From an uncultured Bacilli bacterium (GTDB lineage Bacteria; Bacillota_I; Bacilli_A; RF39; UBA660), in the NCBI GenBank assembly GCA_934098505.1, contig CAKOOR010000002.1, forward strand, positions 62,001-126,000: a DNA stretch of 64,000 nucleotides, read 5' to 3'. Shown piece by piece: positions 39,944 to 50,167 of this stretch (positions are counted from its first letter, which is position 1; the number at the start of each line of letters is the position of its first letter). The notes below the pieces were generated by a model, which was not told where the DNA came from, made no database searches, and saw only the letters and a program-made list of their open reading frames with translations. The position numbers were made by a program, and so were the translations under genes.

Positions 39944-40995
39944 TATTCTCCTGCTAATTTTAATCTTTGATCTTCAGTAATTAAAGCCTCAATTATTGGA
40001 TCTAAATTGCCTTCCATTACACGATCTAATTCCATAATTGAAAAATTAATACGATGATCGGTAACACGATTTTGCGGATAGTTGTAAGTTCTAATCTTTT
40101 CACTACGATCGCCAGTACCGATTTTTTTACGTGATTCGCCAACTTGTTGCTCTTTTTCAGCTAAGGCAGCGTCGTGTAATTTGGCTGCTAACATTTTCAT
40201 AGCTTTTTCTTTATTCTTTAATTGTGAACGTTCTACTTGACAAGTAACAATGGTATTAGTAGGAATATGAGTAATTCTAACAGCTGAGTTAGAGGTATTT
40301 ACTGATTGCCCACCAGCGCCACTAGAATGGTAAACATCAATTTTTAAGTCAGTTTCCTTAATTTCGACATCATTAACATTTACTTCGGGCATAACTAATA
40401 CAGTAGCAGTTGAAGTATGAACACGACCACCAGCTTCAGTTACCGGTACTCTTTGAACACGGTGAGAACCACTTTCAAATTTTAATTTTGAATAGACATT
40501 TTCGCCTTTAATCATAAATTCAATTTGTGAGTATCCACCAGCAGATCCTTCTATTTCGTGAAGAACCTCAATTTTCCAATTATTTTTTTCGGCATATCTT
40601 GTGTACATACGGTATAAATCACCAGCGAAAATATTGGCCTCATCGCCACCAGCAGCCCCTCTTATTTCCATGATAATATTTTTATCATCGTTAGGATCTT
40701 TAGGTATTAATAGTAATTGTAATTCTTTTTCTAACTTTTCCTTATTAGCAGTGGCAGTAGCAATTTCTTCTTCGGCTAAATCTTTTAAGTCAGGATCGTT
40801 TAACATTTCTTTAGCTTCAATAATGGTTTCATCGCATTTTTGATATTCATTATATTTTAATACTATTTCTTCCAGATCTGCTTTTTCTTTAGATAATTTT
40901 CTTAATTTATTATAATCTTGTAAAACATCTTCGTGAGTTAATTCTTCTATTAACTCTTGATATTTAGCTGTAATATTTTGTAATCTTTCTATCAT
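39943..40995 (-). CDS. prfA: Peptide chain release factor 1
   Basis: Reads UAA and UAG stop codons and triggers peptide release. The start at 40995 (MIERLQNITAKYQELIEEL) has AAAGGAAAC upstream; the longer frame is not used. The 350 residues contain the GGQ motif in HSSGAGGQSVNTSNSAVRI (about 225-243), the RF1 segment AGGDEANIFAGDLYRMY, and HRVQRVPVTEAGGRVHTS. The presence of RF1 is consistent with UAG being used as a stop in this genome. prmC follows. Confidence 0.97.
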   Translation of the reverse strand: MIERLQNITAKYQELIEELTHEDVLQDYNKLRKLSKEKADLEEIVLKYNEYQKCDETIIEAKEMLNDPDLKDLAEEEIATATANKEKLEKELQLLLIPKDPNDDKNIIMEIRGAAGGDEANIFAGDLYRMYTRYAEKNNWKIEVLHEIEGSAGGYSQIEFMIKGENVYSKLKFESGSHRVQRVPVTEAGGRVHTSTATVLVMPEVNVNDVEIKETDLKIDVYHSSGAGGQSVNTSNSAVRITHIPTNTIVTCQVERSQLKNKEKAMKMLAAKLHDAALAEKEQQVGESRKKIGTGDRSEKIRTYNYPQNRVTDHRINFSIMELDRVMEGNLDPIIEALITEDQRLKLAGE

Positions 40996-41114
40996 AAAAA
41001 GGTTTCCTTTCTCGTTAATTATATAAAAATAGAAGAAAAAAAGCAATTATTTTAAACATTGCCATTCTCTTTAATAATTTAACCTCATATAAATGAAATT
41101 ATTGAAAGTTGATA

Positions 41115-41555
41115 TTAATCTAAATTACTATTTTCTTCATCTGAATCATCATTTACAACTACTAAATCTTGTAAATCATCGTCATCATCGTCAGTTGGTT
41201 CATCTTCATCATAGTAAATATTGTCGTTATCTTCTTCAATTTCTTCTTCTTCATCTTCAAGACTACCATCGATATCTTCTTCTTCATCTTCAATAATAAT
41301 CTTAGCTTGGTGACGACTTCTTAAATCCCAAAAGCCTTTTTCTAACATAATGAAACGGTGATCAGTAGATAATACTTGGAAAAAGTCAGCAATTTTAGCT
41401 TCATATTCCTCATTTGATAGTCCCAATAAATCACATATTTGCTTAAAAAGGTCGGTAATTTTTACTTTTTCGCCTGATGATTCTAATATCATATAGGCTA
41501 TATCATCATAACTTTTTGATTCTAATTCTTCTTTGGATAAATCGGTAATTTTCAT
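41115..41555 (-). CDS. rpoE: RNA polymerase delta subunit
   Basis: A Bacillota-specific polymerase subunit that speeds recycling and raises selectivity. Residues 1-90 form the winged HARE-HTH domain (SYDDIAYMILESSGEKVKI, FWDLRSRHQA), and the last 55 residues are an acidic disordered tail of Glu/Asp runs that mimics nucleic acid. 146 residues. It precedes argS with the opposite spacing of 11 bases. The tail's Asp/Glu codons give the local low-complexity GAA/GAT runs. Confidence 0.93.
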   Translation of the reverse strand: MKITDLSKEELESKSYDDIAYMILESSGEKVKITDLFKQICDLLGLSNEEYEAKIADFFQVLSTDHRFIMLEKGFWDLRSRHQAKIIIEDEEEDIDGSLEDEEEEIEEDNDNIYYDEDEPTDDDDDDLQDLVVVNDDSDEENSNLD

Positions 41556-41566
41556 ATTTATTCCTC

Positions 41567-43315
41567 CTACATTTTTTCAGGTATTTCAATACCTAGTATA
41601 TTCAATAGTTTAATATTATTCTCATAAATTATTTTTGTCAATATTAACCATGATTCTCTCGTTAATTTATTTTCTTCAATTAACACTTTATTGCTGGAAT
41701 AGAAATTATTATAAAGATTTGTAACTTTATATAAATAATCAGCAATATCACTTAATGACTTAGTGCTAAAAGCTTTATTAATTATACTTCTTAAAGTCAT
41801 AGTGGTAAGAATTATTTCTCTTTCAATATCAGTTGAAATTTGATTATAGTTTTCATAAGAAATATTATTTTCTTGGGCTTTATCTAGTAATGATTTCATT
41901 CTGATTGTTGAATAAAGAAGGTAAGGTCCAGTTTTTCCTTGTAAATCACTAAATTTTACAGGATCAAAGTTGTAATCTTTACCACGGAATGGAATAAGAT
42001 CAGCATATTTTACAGTAGCAATGCCAACTATTTCGGCAATTTTGTTTCTTTCTTCCCCGGTAATACTAGGCATTATTTTGCGTTCACATTCAGTAGTAAC
42101 CATATTTAGTAAATCTTCTAAACGCATAACACCGCCATCACGGGTTTTAAATGGTTTACCATCACTACCATTCATGGTACCAAAAGGAATATATTCTAAT
42201 TTAGTATTTTCTTTAACTATCTTAGCTTTACGAACGGCTCTAAAAACTTGTTCAAAATGAAGGGACTGACGAGCATCGGCTAAATACCAAATTTCATCAG
42301 GATGCCATTTTTTCATACGTTCCCAAATGCAAGCCATATCCGTAGTTTGATAAGAGGCAGAACCATTACTTTTTTCTAGAATTACTGGTGGTACTTCATG
42401 GTCATCATTTTCCTCATTAACATAAATTACTTTAGCACCATTTGATTCTTCTACTAAACCTAATGAATTAAGATATGAGGTCATCTCCGGAATATATTTA
42501 CTACCATCTGATTCGCCTTCCCAAATATCAAAAGTTGTATTAAGACGGTCGTATGTTTTTTTTATATCTTCCTTAGAAATACGCATAATAGCATTCCATA
42601 AGGCCATTAACCCTTTTTTGCTTTCTTGAAAATCCACGGTCATTTGACGAGCTTCTTCTAAATAAGCTTCATCTTCTTTAGCTTTAGTACTAGCTAGAGG
42701 ATATATTTCTATTAGATCGTTATTCGTAATGGGTAGATCTTCTGGATATTTTCCTTGATAATTTTCATCAAAGTATGGCAATTCGGGATATCTATGTTTA
42801 ATTTCTGTCATAACAAGACCAATTGGTCGGCCAAAATCACCTAGGTGAGCGTCGCTGTAAGTTTTATTACCTAACGCGGTTGCTAATCTCTTTAAAGCCT
42901 CACCGATATTAGCAGAACGCAAATGACCAACATGTAAAGCTTTGGCAACATTAGCTCCACCATAATCGAAAAAAATAGTCTTTTTATTATCGGTATAATA
43001 ATTCCAATTGATATCTTTATTTAAACGATTAAAATAATCAACTAAAGCTGTCTTTTTAAAAGAAAAATTGATAAAACCAGGACCGGCAATATTGACATTA
43101 TTATATCGGCCGTCCTTATTTAAGGCTTCAACAATAACATTTGCAATTTCGTGAGGATGTTTATGCAGTTTACCTGCTAAAGGCATAACTCCATTATACT
43201 GATAGTCACCAAGTTCTTTTCTTACTGAAGGACTTAATACAACACTTTCAATATCAAAGCCACAATTTTTAATTAAATTAAGCCAATAGACTTGTTCTTC
43301 TTCAATAAAACTCAT
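41567..43315 (-). CDS. argS: Arginine-tRNA ligase
   Basis: A class I aminoacyl-tRNA synthetase charging tRNA-Arg. The 582 residues include the N-terminal additional domain, the HIGH signature as HVGHLRSANIGEALKRL (about 126-142), the KMSKS-equivalent region KPFKTRDGGVMRLEDLL, and the C-terminal anticodon-binding helices with TGPYLLYSTIRMKSLL and REIILTTMTL. It is followed by rpoE and preceded by a DUF1934 gene, as in Bacillus. A normal length is 560-590. Confidence 0.96.
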   Translation of the reverse strand: MSFIEEEQVYWLNLIKNCGFDIESVVLSPSVRKELGDYQYNGVMPLAGKLHKHPHEIANVIVEALNKDGRYNNVNIAGPGFINFSFKKTALVDYFNRLNKDINWNYYTDNKKTIFFDYGGANVAKALHVGHLRSANIGEALKRLATALGNKTYSDAHLGDFGRPIGLVMTEIKHRYPELPYFDENYQGKYPEDLPITNNDLIEIYPLASTKAKEDEAYLEEARQMTVDFQESKKGLMALWNAIMRISKEDIKKTYDRLNTTFDIWEGESDGSKYIPEMTSYLNSLGLVEESNGAKVIYVNEENDDHEVPPVILEKSNGSASYQTTDMACIWERMKKWHPDEIWYLADARQSLHFEQVFRAVRKAKIVKENTKLEYIPFGTMNGSDGKPFKTRDGGVMRLEDLLNMVTTECERKIMPSITGEERNKIAEIVGIATVKYADLIPFRGKDYNFDPVKFSDLQGKTGPYLLYSTIRMKSLLDKAQENNISYENYNQISTDIEREIILTTMTLRSIINKAFSTKSLSDIADYLYKVTNLYNNFYSSNKVLIEENKLTRESWLILTKIIYENNIKLLNILGIEIPEKM

Positions 43316-43445
43316 AATTCTAATACCTTTCTTATTTAACTAAGCAATATAATAACCTATGAAAACTGCTTTTCTTACGGATAATAATTCATAAACTATT
43401 ATTTGTTTAGGTAATTTAATTAGTCTACACTAAAATTGTCTAATC

Positions 43446-43805
43446 TTAATTAAAACTTATTTCAAGTTTAGTAAATTGGTCGTCACTTTCCAACTGGTAA
43501 TATAACTCTAATTTATCATTTTGTATACTAAATTCTGCACTATCGACAATTATATCAACATAAGCATCTAATTCTTTTAAAAGGTATTTGCAGTTATGTT
43601 TACCATCTTTGTTAATTGTTAATTCCAACTGAGATTCTTTGTTATCTCTAACTAAGATTAATGATTCATCGTTAATAGTAATAGTATTTAAAACATCTTC
43701 AAGTGTAAATTCGTATTTATTATCATTTCTTACATAATTTAATGACTCTTTTTCTAAATATAAGTCATTATTTTTATATAATTTTAAACTTAGGAAATTA
43801 TTCAA
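43446..43805 (-). CDS. DUF1934-like beta-barrel protein (YwiB position)
   Basis: A 119-residue protein made almost entirely of strands: KYEFTLEDVLNTITINDES, LVRDNKESQLELTINKDGKH, LELYYQLESDDQFTKLEISF. This fits the YwiB/DUF1934 family (calycin-like barrel), and ywiB lies directly upstream of argS in Bacillus. The N-terminal part is shortened against typical DUF1934 (about 140). Ligand unknown. Confidence 0.65.
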   Translation of the reverse strand: MNNFLSLKLYKNNDLYLEKESLNYVRNDNKYEFTLEDVLNTITINDESLILVRDNKESQLELTINKDGKHNCKYLLKELDAYVDIIVDSAEFSIQNDKLELYYQLESDDQFTKLEISFN

Positions 43806-43905
43806 AAAACATTACCTCCGTTTTTTTCTAAAACATTATAACATAGGTCTTTTAAAATAACTACATAAATTAAATATTTTTTTACATAATAAAAAGGGTG
43901 AGGAT

Positions 43906-45858
43906 ATGAAGTTTATTAAAAAGACTATAAAACTTGGGATAATCTTCAGTATTTTAGGTATTTTAGGCATTATTGGGTTATACGTTTGTGCTTATTTTTC
44001 ACCAGTATTGGATATTAAAAGTACAGGACAGTATTACATCTATGATAATGATAATTTCTTAGTTTTTCAAGGAAGTGGAAATTCGAAGTGGGTTGATTTA
44101 AGTGATGTATCGCCTGATTTTATAGATGCTATTATCAGTACAGAAGATAAAAATTTTTATAAACACAATGGTTTTGATTATTTAAGAATTATGAAGACCT
44201 TATTTCTAAATGTCAAAAAAGGTACAATAGTAGGAGGGGCTTCGACCATCTCGCAACAATATGTTAAAAATTTATTTTTAGATTTTGATAAAACTTGGGA
44301 GCGAAAATTAGAGGAAGCTTGGTTAACGCTGAAACTAGAAGTACATTATTCAAAAGATGATATTTTGGAAGGTTATATTAATACAATTAATTTTGGTCAA
44401 GGTAATTATGGGATTGAGAATGCAGCGAGTTTTTATTTTAACAAGCATGCCAAGGATTTAACTTTAGAAGAAAGTATTATTTTATCGGGTATACCTAAGG
44501 GTCCTAGCTATTATAATCCTTTAAGTAATTATGATAATGCCATTAAAAGAGCCAAAGTTGTTGCTACAGCAATGGTTAATAACAAGAAAATAGACGAAAC
44601 AACCAAGGATAATCTTTTTAAAGAAAAGTTAGAAATATATGGTAAAAGAACAGAAAATAATTCCAATACGATTATGTATTATCAAGATTTAGTTATGAAA
44701 GAATTAGAAGGAATTAGTAGCATACCAACTTCATTAATAGATACCGGTGGTTTAAAAATTTATACTTCATTTAATAAAGATATTCAAATGTCTTTAGAAA
44801 ACAGTATCAATAAAAACATTACAGATGAAGAATTACAAGTTGCTAGTATTGTAATAGACCCTAAAACAGGAAATATTATGGCTTTGACCGGTGGAAAAGA
44901 TTATACTAAAAGTCAATATAACAGGGCATCAACTATGAAAAGGCAAGTAGGAAGTACCATGAAACCGTTACTTTATTATGCTGCGTTAGAAAATGGTATG
45001 ACATCGTCTTCGACCTTTTTAAGTCAAGAAACAACTTTTGTTTTTTCACAAAATGATACTTATTCTCCGCAAAACTTTAATCAAAAATATGCTAATAAAG
45101 AAATTACCATGGCGGCAGCTTTAAGTTATAGTGATAATATTTATGCAGTAAAAACGCACCTATTTTTAGGTACTGATACCTTAGTCAATATTTCGCATAG
45201 GATGGGAATTAAAGAAGATTTACCTAGTATTGCTTCACTTCCTTTAGGTACAGTTGAATTATCCATGTTAGATTTTGCTAATGCTTACACAACTTTGGCA
45301 AGTGGGGGATATAAAAAAGACTTAACTTTCATTCGAAAAGTTACAGATATAAATGGTAATATTTTATACGAAAAAAAAGATAATAGTACGCAAGTTCTAA
45401 ATTCTAGTTATACTTATATTTTAAATAATTTACTGACTGCTACTTATGATAGTGCATTCCGCGATTATAACAATCCGACAATTATTAGCCTAGCTTCTAA
45501 AATCAGTAGAAAATATGCAATGAAAACAGGTACTACTAATACTGATTGCTGGATGATAGGGTATAATCCTGACGTTTTAATGTTAGTATGGAATGGTTAT
45601 GATGATAATAGGGAATTAAAGGTTTCTAACAGTATAATTGGTAAAAATATCTGGGTGGATACTGTTGAAGAGTATCTTAAAGACAAGGAAGATAGTTGGT
45701 ATGAAAAACCAGATAATGTAGTGGGTATTCCAAGAGATGCTGTTACTGGTAAAGATGTTACTGACGTTAATAAATCTTTTGTTTATTACTATGTTAAAGG
45801 TAGTGAGATTGTTGTTAGTAATGATAATGGCGATAGCAAAGAAAAATTAGAAAATTAA
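43906..45858 (+). CDS. Class A penicillin-binding protein (PBP1)
   Basis: A bifunctional peptidoglycan synthase with glycosyltransferase and transpeptidase activity. The 650 residues start with one membrane helix (about 10-30), then the GT51 domain with AIISTEDKNFYKHNGFDYLR (catalytic Glu about 77-80), GGASTISQQYVKNLFL and GYINTINFGQGNYGI. The transpeptidase domain shows the nucleophile Ser in GSTMKPLLYYAAL (about 350), the SYSDN triad element (about 407) and KTGTTNTDCWMIG (about 540). The C-terminus lacks a long disordered tail. GGGTGAGGAT precedes the ATG. A terminator follows. Confidence 0.96.
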   Translation: MKFIKKTIKLGIIFSILGILGIIGLYVCAYFSPVLDIKSTGQYYIYDNDNFLVFQGSGNSKWVDLSDVSPDFIDAIISTEDKNFYKHNGFDYLRIMKTLFLNVKKGTIVGGASTISQQYVKNLFLDFDKTWERKLEEAWLTLKLEVHYSKDDILEGYINTINFGQGNYGIENAASFYFNKHAKDLTLEESIILSGIPKGPSYYNPLSNYDNAIKRAKVVATAMVNNKKIDETTKDNLFKEKLEIYGKRTENNSNTIMYYQDLVMKELEGISSIPTSLIDTGGLKIYTSFNKDIQMSLENSINKNITDEELQVASIVIDPKTGNIMALTGGKDYTKSQYNRASTMKRQVGSTMKPLLYYAALENGMTSSSTFLSQETTFVFSQNDTYSPQNFNQKYANKEITMAAALSYSDNIYAVKTHLFLGTDTLVNISHRMGIKEDLPSIASLPLGTVELSMLDFANAYTTLASGGYKKDLTFIRKVTDINGNILYEKKDNSTQVLNSSYTYILNNLLTATYDSAFRDYNNPTIISLASKISRKYAMKTGTTNTDCWMIGYNPDVLMLVWNGYDDNRELKVSNSIIGKNIWVDTVEEYLKDKEDSWYEKPDNVVGIPRDAVTGKDVTDVNKSFVYYYVKGSEIVVSNDNGDSKEKLEN

Positions 45859-45873
45859 GTTACTTTATTTTGG

Positions 45874-45905
45874 CTTCACTATTAAATGAATAAGTGAAGT
45901 TTTTT
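45874..45905 (+). terminator. Terminator of the penicillin-binding protein gene
   Basis: CTTCACT (45874-45880) pairs with AGTGAAG (45893-45899), followed by six T. Confidence 0.8.
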
Positions 45906-46107
45906 AGTTTGAATACCTTAAATTCCAATAATTATTTTAGGCAGTGTTTAAACTTTTCTCAGATAGAGTAAATAAATTTAGAAAAAATAAAAAGTATAGC
46001 ATAAACTACACTTATATTTAATAATTATTAAAAATTGTTTTTTTGCGGTTATTTTTAGTTAAATAATTATTTTTAATTAGTACTTTTTTTATTTACGTAA
46101 TTAAATT

Positions 46108-47523
46108 TTAGTCAATATCAATGGTAATTTTACAACCATTTTCTTTATTTTCAAATGAGTAATCAACTTTGAAACCTTGTAATTTCAAATTATTAATAAC
46201 ATCTTCAATATCTTTTTTAGCAATATCTAAATCTTCTTTATGGGTTGAAGGTGTATCATTTGTTAGGTTACCTAAAAGACTCATAGGGTCAAATAATTCA
46301 TCATCTTCTTGTTTATTTAAGTTACTATTTAAGTTTGAATTAATTTGTTCTTGATTATTTTTAATTGGTGTAAAAAATTTATTATTTGGATTTAAATTAC
46401 TAATTGATGAGTTATCAAAACTATTAGCAAATGAATTAGAACTAGTAAAATTAGAATAGCTGTCTGGTTCTGGTAAAGGTTCATTATCTGAACTTGCACT
46501 TAGATTAAGATCTGGTTCTAAAACTTCTAAATCCTTCTTTACCGGAGTTGGTTCTTCTGGCTGATCAAAGTTAAAAGAGAAATAACCTTTGTTACCAACA
46601 TTTTGTTTAGCTTGGTCTTCAGGCGCTAGAGGTTCTAAAGTTTCAAAGAAAGTAGTTTTATTTGGTACTTCATAAGGATTAGTTAAAACGTCGCTATTAT
46701 TAGAAATTGGTTCTTGTAAAGGATCAATTATTTCGACATTAGGTTTCTCTAAAATTTTTCCACCATTATTTTCGGTATCATCTGGGTTTTCGCTATAATC
46801 TTTTAAAATATCATCAGTTGGTTGTAATTTATTAGGATTTTTATTGATGTCAAAAGAATTATTTTTAATAGTATCTGCATTAAAACTTAAATCAACTAAA
46901 GGAATATCAGTTTTATTTTCTTCTTCTTTTAGTTTTTTTAACTCTTGGTCTAATTGACGAACAGTAAGACGCTCAGTAATTATTCGGTTTAACCATTCTT
47001 TTTCCTTTTCAGCATCATTTAAAACTAATAGACTTCTAGCGTGTCTTTCACTAATCTTGCCTTCAAGTAAAGCTTGTTGAACACTTTCGTCTAAGTTTAA
47101 AAGACGTAATTTATTAGCAACTGAACTTTGGGAAATTCCCATTTTTTGGGCTAATTGTTCTTGAGTATAACCTTTATCCAAAAGATTTTTATAACTTCGG
47201 GCTTCTTCAATTGGGGTTAAATTTCTTCTTTGAATATTTTCAACAAGGGCTATTTCAGCAGAGGAATTATCATCAATATTGGAAATTACAGCAGGAACTG
47301 TAGTAAGACCAGCCATGATTGAGGCCTTATAACGTCTTTCACCAGCAATTATTTCATATTTACTTCCTAATTTTCTTAAAACAAGAGGTTGAATTATACC
47401 GTGTTCTTTAATTGAAGAAGCTAATTCTTTTAGACCTTGCTCATCAAAGGCTAATCGTGGTTGGAAACGATTAGGTATAATATCATCAACACTTACTTGT
47501 AAAACATTATCTTCCATTTTCAT
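46108..47523 (-). CDS. parB: ParB/Noc-type partition protein with long C-terminus
   Basis: A CTP-dependent DNA clamp that loads at parS and slides along origin DNA. The start at 47523 (MKMEDNVLQVSVDDIIPNRF) has AAAGGGG upstream; the frame also opens 14 codons earlier. The ParB N-terminal domain carries the CTP-binding GERRYKASIMAGL (about 61-73) and ENIQRRNLTPIEEA (about 99-112), followed by a helix-turn-helix (TQEQLAQKMGISQSSVANKL). From about residue 210 a Pro/Asn/Ser/Asp-rich, probably disordered region of about 220 residues precedes a short terminal domain (DIEDVINNLKLQGFKVDYSF). Total 471 residues, against about 290 for ParB. It follows rsmG, the noc position in Bacillus; no parA follows. 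The parS array at 63.4-64 kb is the likely target. Confidence 0.88.
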   Translation of the reverse strand: MKMEDNVLQVSVDDIIPNRFQPRLAFDEQGLKELASSIKEHGIIQPLVLRKLGSKYEIIAGERRYKASIMAGLTTVPAVISNIDDNSSAEIALVENIQRRNLTPIEEARSYKNLLDKGYTQEQLAQKMGISQSSVANKLRLLNLDESVQQALLEGKISERHARSLLVLNDAEKEKEWLNRIITERLTVRQLDQELKKLKEEENKTDIPLVDLSFNADTIKNNSFDINKNPNKLQPTDDILKDYSENPDDTENNGGKILEKPNVEIIDPLQEPISNNSDVLTNPYEVPNKTTFFETLEPLAPEDQAKQNVGNKGYFSFNFDQPEEPTPVKKDLEVLEPDLNLSASSDNEPLPEPDSYSNFTSSNSFANSFDNSSISNLNPNNKFFTPIKNNQEQINSNLNSNLNKQEDDELFDPMSLLGNLTNDTPSTHKEDLDIAKKDIEDVINNLKLQGFKVDYSFENKENGCKITIDID

Positions 47524-47571
47524 ATTTTTTGTGGCCCCTTTACTATTATAGTCTATATTTATCATACATTA

Positions 47572-48294
47572 TTATTGACGTTTTTGCAACTTAATTTGTG
47601 CGTCCTTTTTGATTGTATTATAACTACGAGGATATTTTTTATTGGTTATTTTTTCTTTATTTATAGTGATAATTACACGGTTCATATCTGTTTTAGGAAG
47701 AGTAAATTCAGTAATTTTAGTTACTTTAGAATTTAATTTTTGTAAAATATTTTGGGCATCATTCAATTCTTCTTGATAATTTGCTTTCATGGCAATAAAA
47801 TTACCACCAACCTTAAGATAAGGAATAGCAAGTTCACTTAAAATACTAAGATCAGCAACAGCGCGAGAAGTTACAATATCATAATATTCTCGACGATTTT
47901 GAACAAAAACTTCGGCTCTATCATAAATAATTTCCACATCTATACTTAATTTTTCAGATAGTTCTTTTAAAAAGGCTATTTTTTTATTGTTAGAATCTAG
48001 GAGTGTTATTTTTAAATTAGGATAACAAATTTTTAAAACCATTCCGGGAAAACCAGCGCCAGTACCAATATCTAATAAAGTTGTAACTTTGTTTAAATCA
48101 ACATTTTTTACAATAGTTAGGGAATCATAAAAGTGTTTTAAGTAGACATCAGTTATCGTTTTAATAGCGGTAAGATTGGTATGTTCATTATATTCTAATA
48201 AAAATTTAGCATAATTATCTAAATCTGCAATTTGATTATCATTTAAACTAATTCCTAGTTTATTTACTTCTAATAAGAAGTCATCTTTAGTCAT
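47572..48294 (-). CDS. rsmG: 16S rRNA (guanine527-N7)-methyltransferase
   Basis: Methylates G527 of 16S rRNA (formerly GidB). The start at 48294 (MTKDDFLLEVNKLGISLNDN) lies inside the end of mnmG; the long frame to 48378 is discarded, and AAAGGAAT lies 12-13 bases upstream. The 240 residues contain HFYDSLTIVKNVDLNKVTTLLD and the SAM-binding DIGTGAGFPGMVLKI (about 72-86), plus SRAVADLSILSELAIPYLK. Length matches (about 240). Inactivation gives streptomycin resistance in other bacteria; the gene here is intact. Confidence 0.96.
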   Translation of the reverse strand: MTKDDFLLEVNKLGISLNDNQIADLDNYAKFLLEYNEHTNLTAIKTITDVYLKHFYDSLTIVKNVDLNKVTTLLDIGTGAGFPGMVLKICYPNLKITLLDSNNKKIAFLKELSEKLSIDVEIIYDRAEVFVQNRREYYDIVTSRAVADLSILSELAIPYLKVGGNFIAMKANYQEELNDAQNILQKLNSKVTKITEFTLPKTDMNRVIITINKEKITNKKYPRSYNTIKKDAQIKLQKRQ

Positions 48295-50167
48295 GGCGAT
48301 TATATTCCTTTCGTAAATAAATGGATAAAATTGAAATATCAGCAGGATTAACACCACTAATTCGCATTGCTTGAGCAATAGTTTTAGGGGCTACTTTCTT
48401 TAATTTTTGACGAGCCTCACTAGCCAAATTAACAACTTTATCATAATCTAAATCACTAGGGATTTCTTTACTTTCTAGTTTTAGCATTTTTTCTACTTCT
48501 TTATAAGTTTTAGCGATATATCCTTCATATTTAGTACTAATTTCGACTTGTTCTTTAACAGCATCGTTATAATTTATATCAGTTAATTTTGATAAAAATG
48601 CCAAGTTTATTTCGGGGCGCTTTAATAAATCGTAAAAACTCATTGAATAATTAGGTACTGGAATATTATTTTCCAGAAAAATAGTTTTTACTTCTTCGTT
48701 TAATTTTAATTTAGTATTTTTTAAAAATGTGGTTAAAGCCTCGATATCTTTTTGTTTAGTGATAAAATTATAATATTGCTCTTTAGTAATGGAATTTACT
48801 TGATTAGCAAGGGGACGAAGACGCAAATCAGCGTTATCATGTCTTAAAATTAGTCGAAATTCAGCACGAGAAGTAAGCATTCTATAAGGTTCGTTAGTTC
48901 CTTTTGTTACTAAATCGTCAATTAATACGCCGATATAAGCCTCATTTCTTTTTAAAATCAAAGGGTCTTGTTGTTCTAATTTTAAAGCGGCATTAATACC
49001 AGCCACAATGCCTTGACCGGCTGCTTCTTCATAACCACTCGTGCCATTTATCTGACCAGCGGTAAAAATTCCATCTATTACTTTGGATTCTAAAGAAGGT
49101 TTGATTTGTAAAGGATTAATCGCATCATATTCGATGGCATAGGCATATTTTGAAATTACAGCATTCTCAAGACCAGGTAGGGAATGAACCATTTGCTCTT
49201 GAATATCATGAGGCATTGAAGTAGAAAAACCTTGTAAATACCAATCATCATAATATAAAGATTCTGGTTCTAAGAATAATTGATGACGATCTTTATCGTG
49301 GAAACGAACTACTTTGTCTTCAATAGAAGGACAATATCTAGGTCCAACACCTTCGACATAACCACCGTACATACTTGATTTGTCTAAATTATCTTTGATT
49401 ATTTTCTTGGTTTCGATGGTAGTATATAAAAGATAACATTTTTGTTGTTTATTTATATCATAGGTTGCAGGGTAATCATTAGAGAAGGTCCAATATGTAT
49501 TATCACCACATTCAGGATGCATTTTAGAAAAATCAATAGATGAGGCTTTAATTCTTTGCGGAGTTCCGGTCTTTAATCTTTGAATTTGAAACCCATATTT
49601 TTTCATATTGGTACTTAGATATTCACTGCGTCTTTCACCATGAGGGCCACCATTATGTTTTTCAGCCCCGCATAAAATGCTACCTCTTAAGTAAGTACCG
49701 GTCGTTAATATCAAGGCTTGACATTTAATGATTTCGCCAGTTTCTAAAATAACCCCTTTAATTTTATTATCTTCGATAACTAAGTCTTCTACCATGCCTT
49801 CGATTATATCAAGATTAGGAGTATTTTTTAGTTCTCTTAGCATCTCTTTAGGATAGGTTACTTTATCGGCCTGCGCACGTAAACTACGAACGGCAGGTCC
49901 TTTGCCACTATTTAACATTTTAATTTGAAAGTGAGTTCGATCTGCCACGCGTCCCATTAAGCCACCTAAAGCATCTATTTCGCGAACAATAATACCTTTA
50001 GCCGTTCCGCCAATGGAAGGATTGCAAGGCATATCAGCGATATTTTTTAAATTCATGGTGATTAAGGCAGTTTTATGTCCTTTGAAAGCGGCTATATGAG
50101 AAGCTTCGCAACCAGCATGACCACCACCAACAACAATTATTTCATATTCTTTTTCCATAAAATTCAT
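48287..50167 (-). CDS. mnmG: tRNA uridine 5-carboxymethylaminomethyl enzyme MnmG
   Basis: FAD protein that, with MnmE, installs the cmnm5 group at the wobble uridine of tRNAs. The 626 residues (start 50167, with AGGAAAG upstream; an ATG at 50158 is possible) include the FAD-binding GGGHAGCEAS (about 13-22), NPSIGGTAKGIIVREIDALG, and GEERRSEYLST-like RGERR region (HGERRSEYLS), and the C-terminal helical domain ending near LRISGVNPADISILSIYL. Its start abuts the stop of mnmE and its end overlaps rsmG. Confidence 0.96.
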   Translation of the reverse strand: MNFMEKEYEIIVVGGGHAGCEASHIAAFKGHKTALITMNLKNIADMPCNPSIGGTAKGIIVREIDALGGLMGRVADRTHFQIKMLNSGKGPAVRSLRAQADKVTYPKEMLRELKNTPNLDIIEGMVEDLVIEDNKIKGVILETGEIIKCQALILTTGTYLRGSILCGAEKHNGGPHGERRSEYLSTNMKKYGFQIQRLKTGTPQRIKASSIDFSKMHPECGDNTYWTFSNDYPATYDINKQQKCYLLYTTIETKKIIKDNLDKSSMYGGYVEGVGPRYCPSIEDKVVRFHDKDRHQLFLEPESLYYDDWYLQGFSTSMPHDIQEQMVHSLPGLENAVISKYAYAIEYDAINPLQIKPSLESKVIDGIFTAGQINGTSGYEEAAGQGIVAGINAALKLEQQDPLILKRNEAYIGVLIDDLVTKGTNEPYRMLTSRAEFRLILRHDNADLRLRPLANQVNSITKEQYYNFITKQKDIEALTTFLKNTKLKLNEEVKTIFLENNIPVPNYSMSFYDLLKRPEINLAFLSKLTDINYNDAVKEQVEISTKYEGYIAKTYKEVEKMLKLESKEIPSDLDYDKVVNLASEARQKLKKVAPKTIAQAMRISGVNPADISILSIYLRKEYNRHD

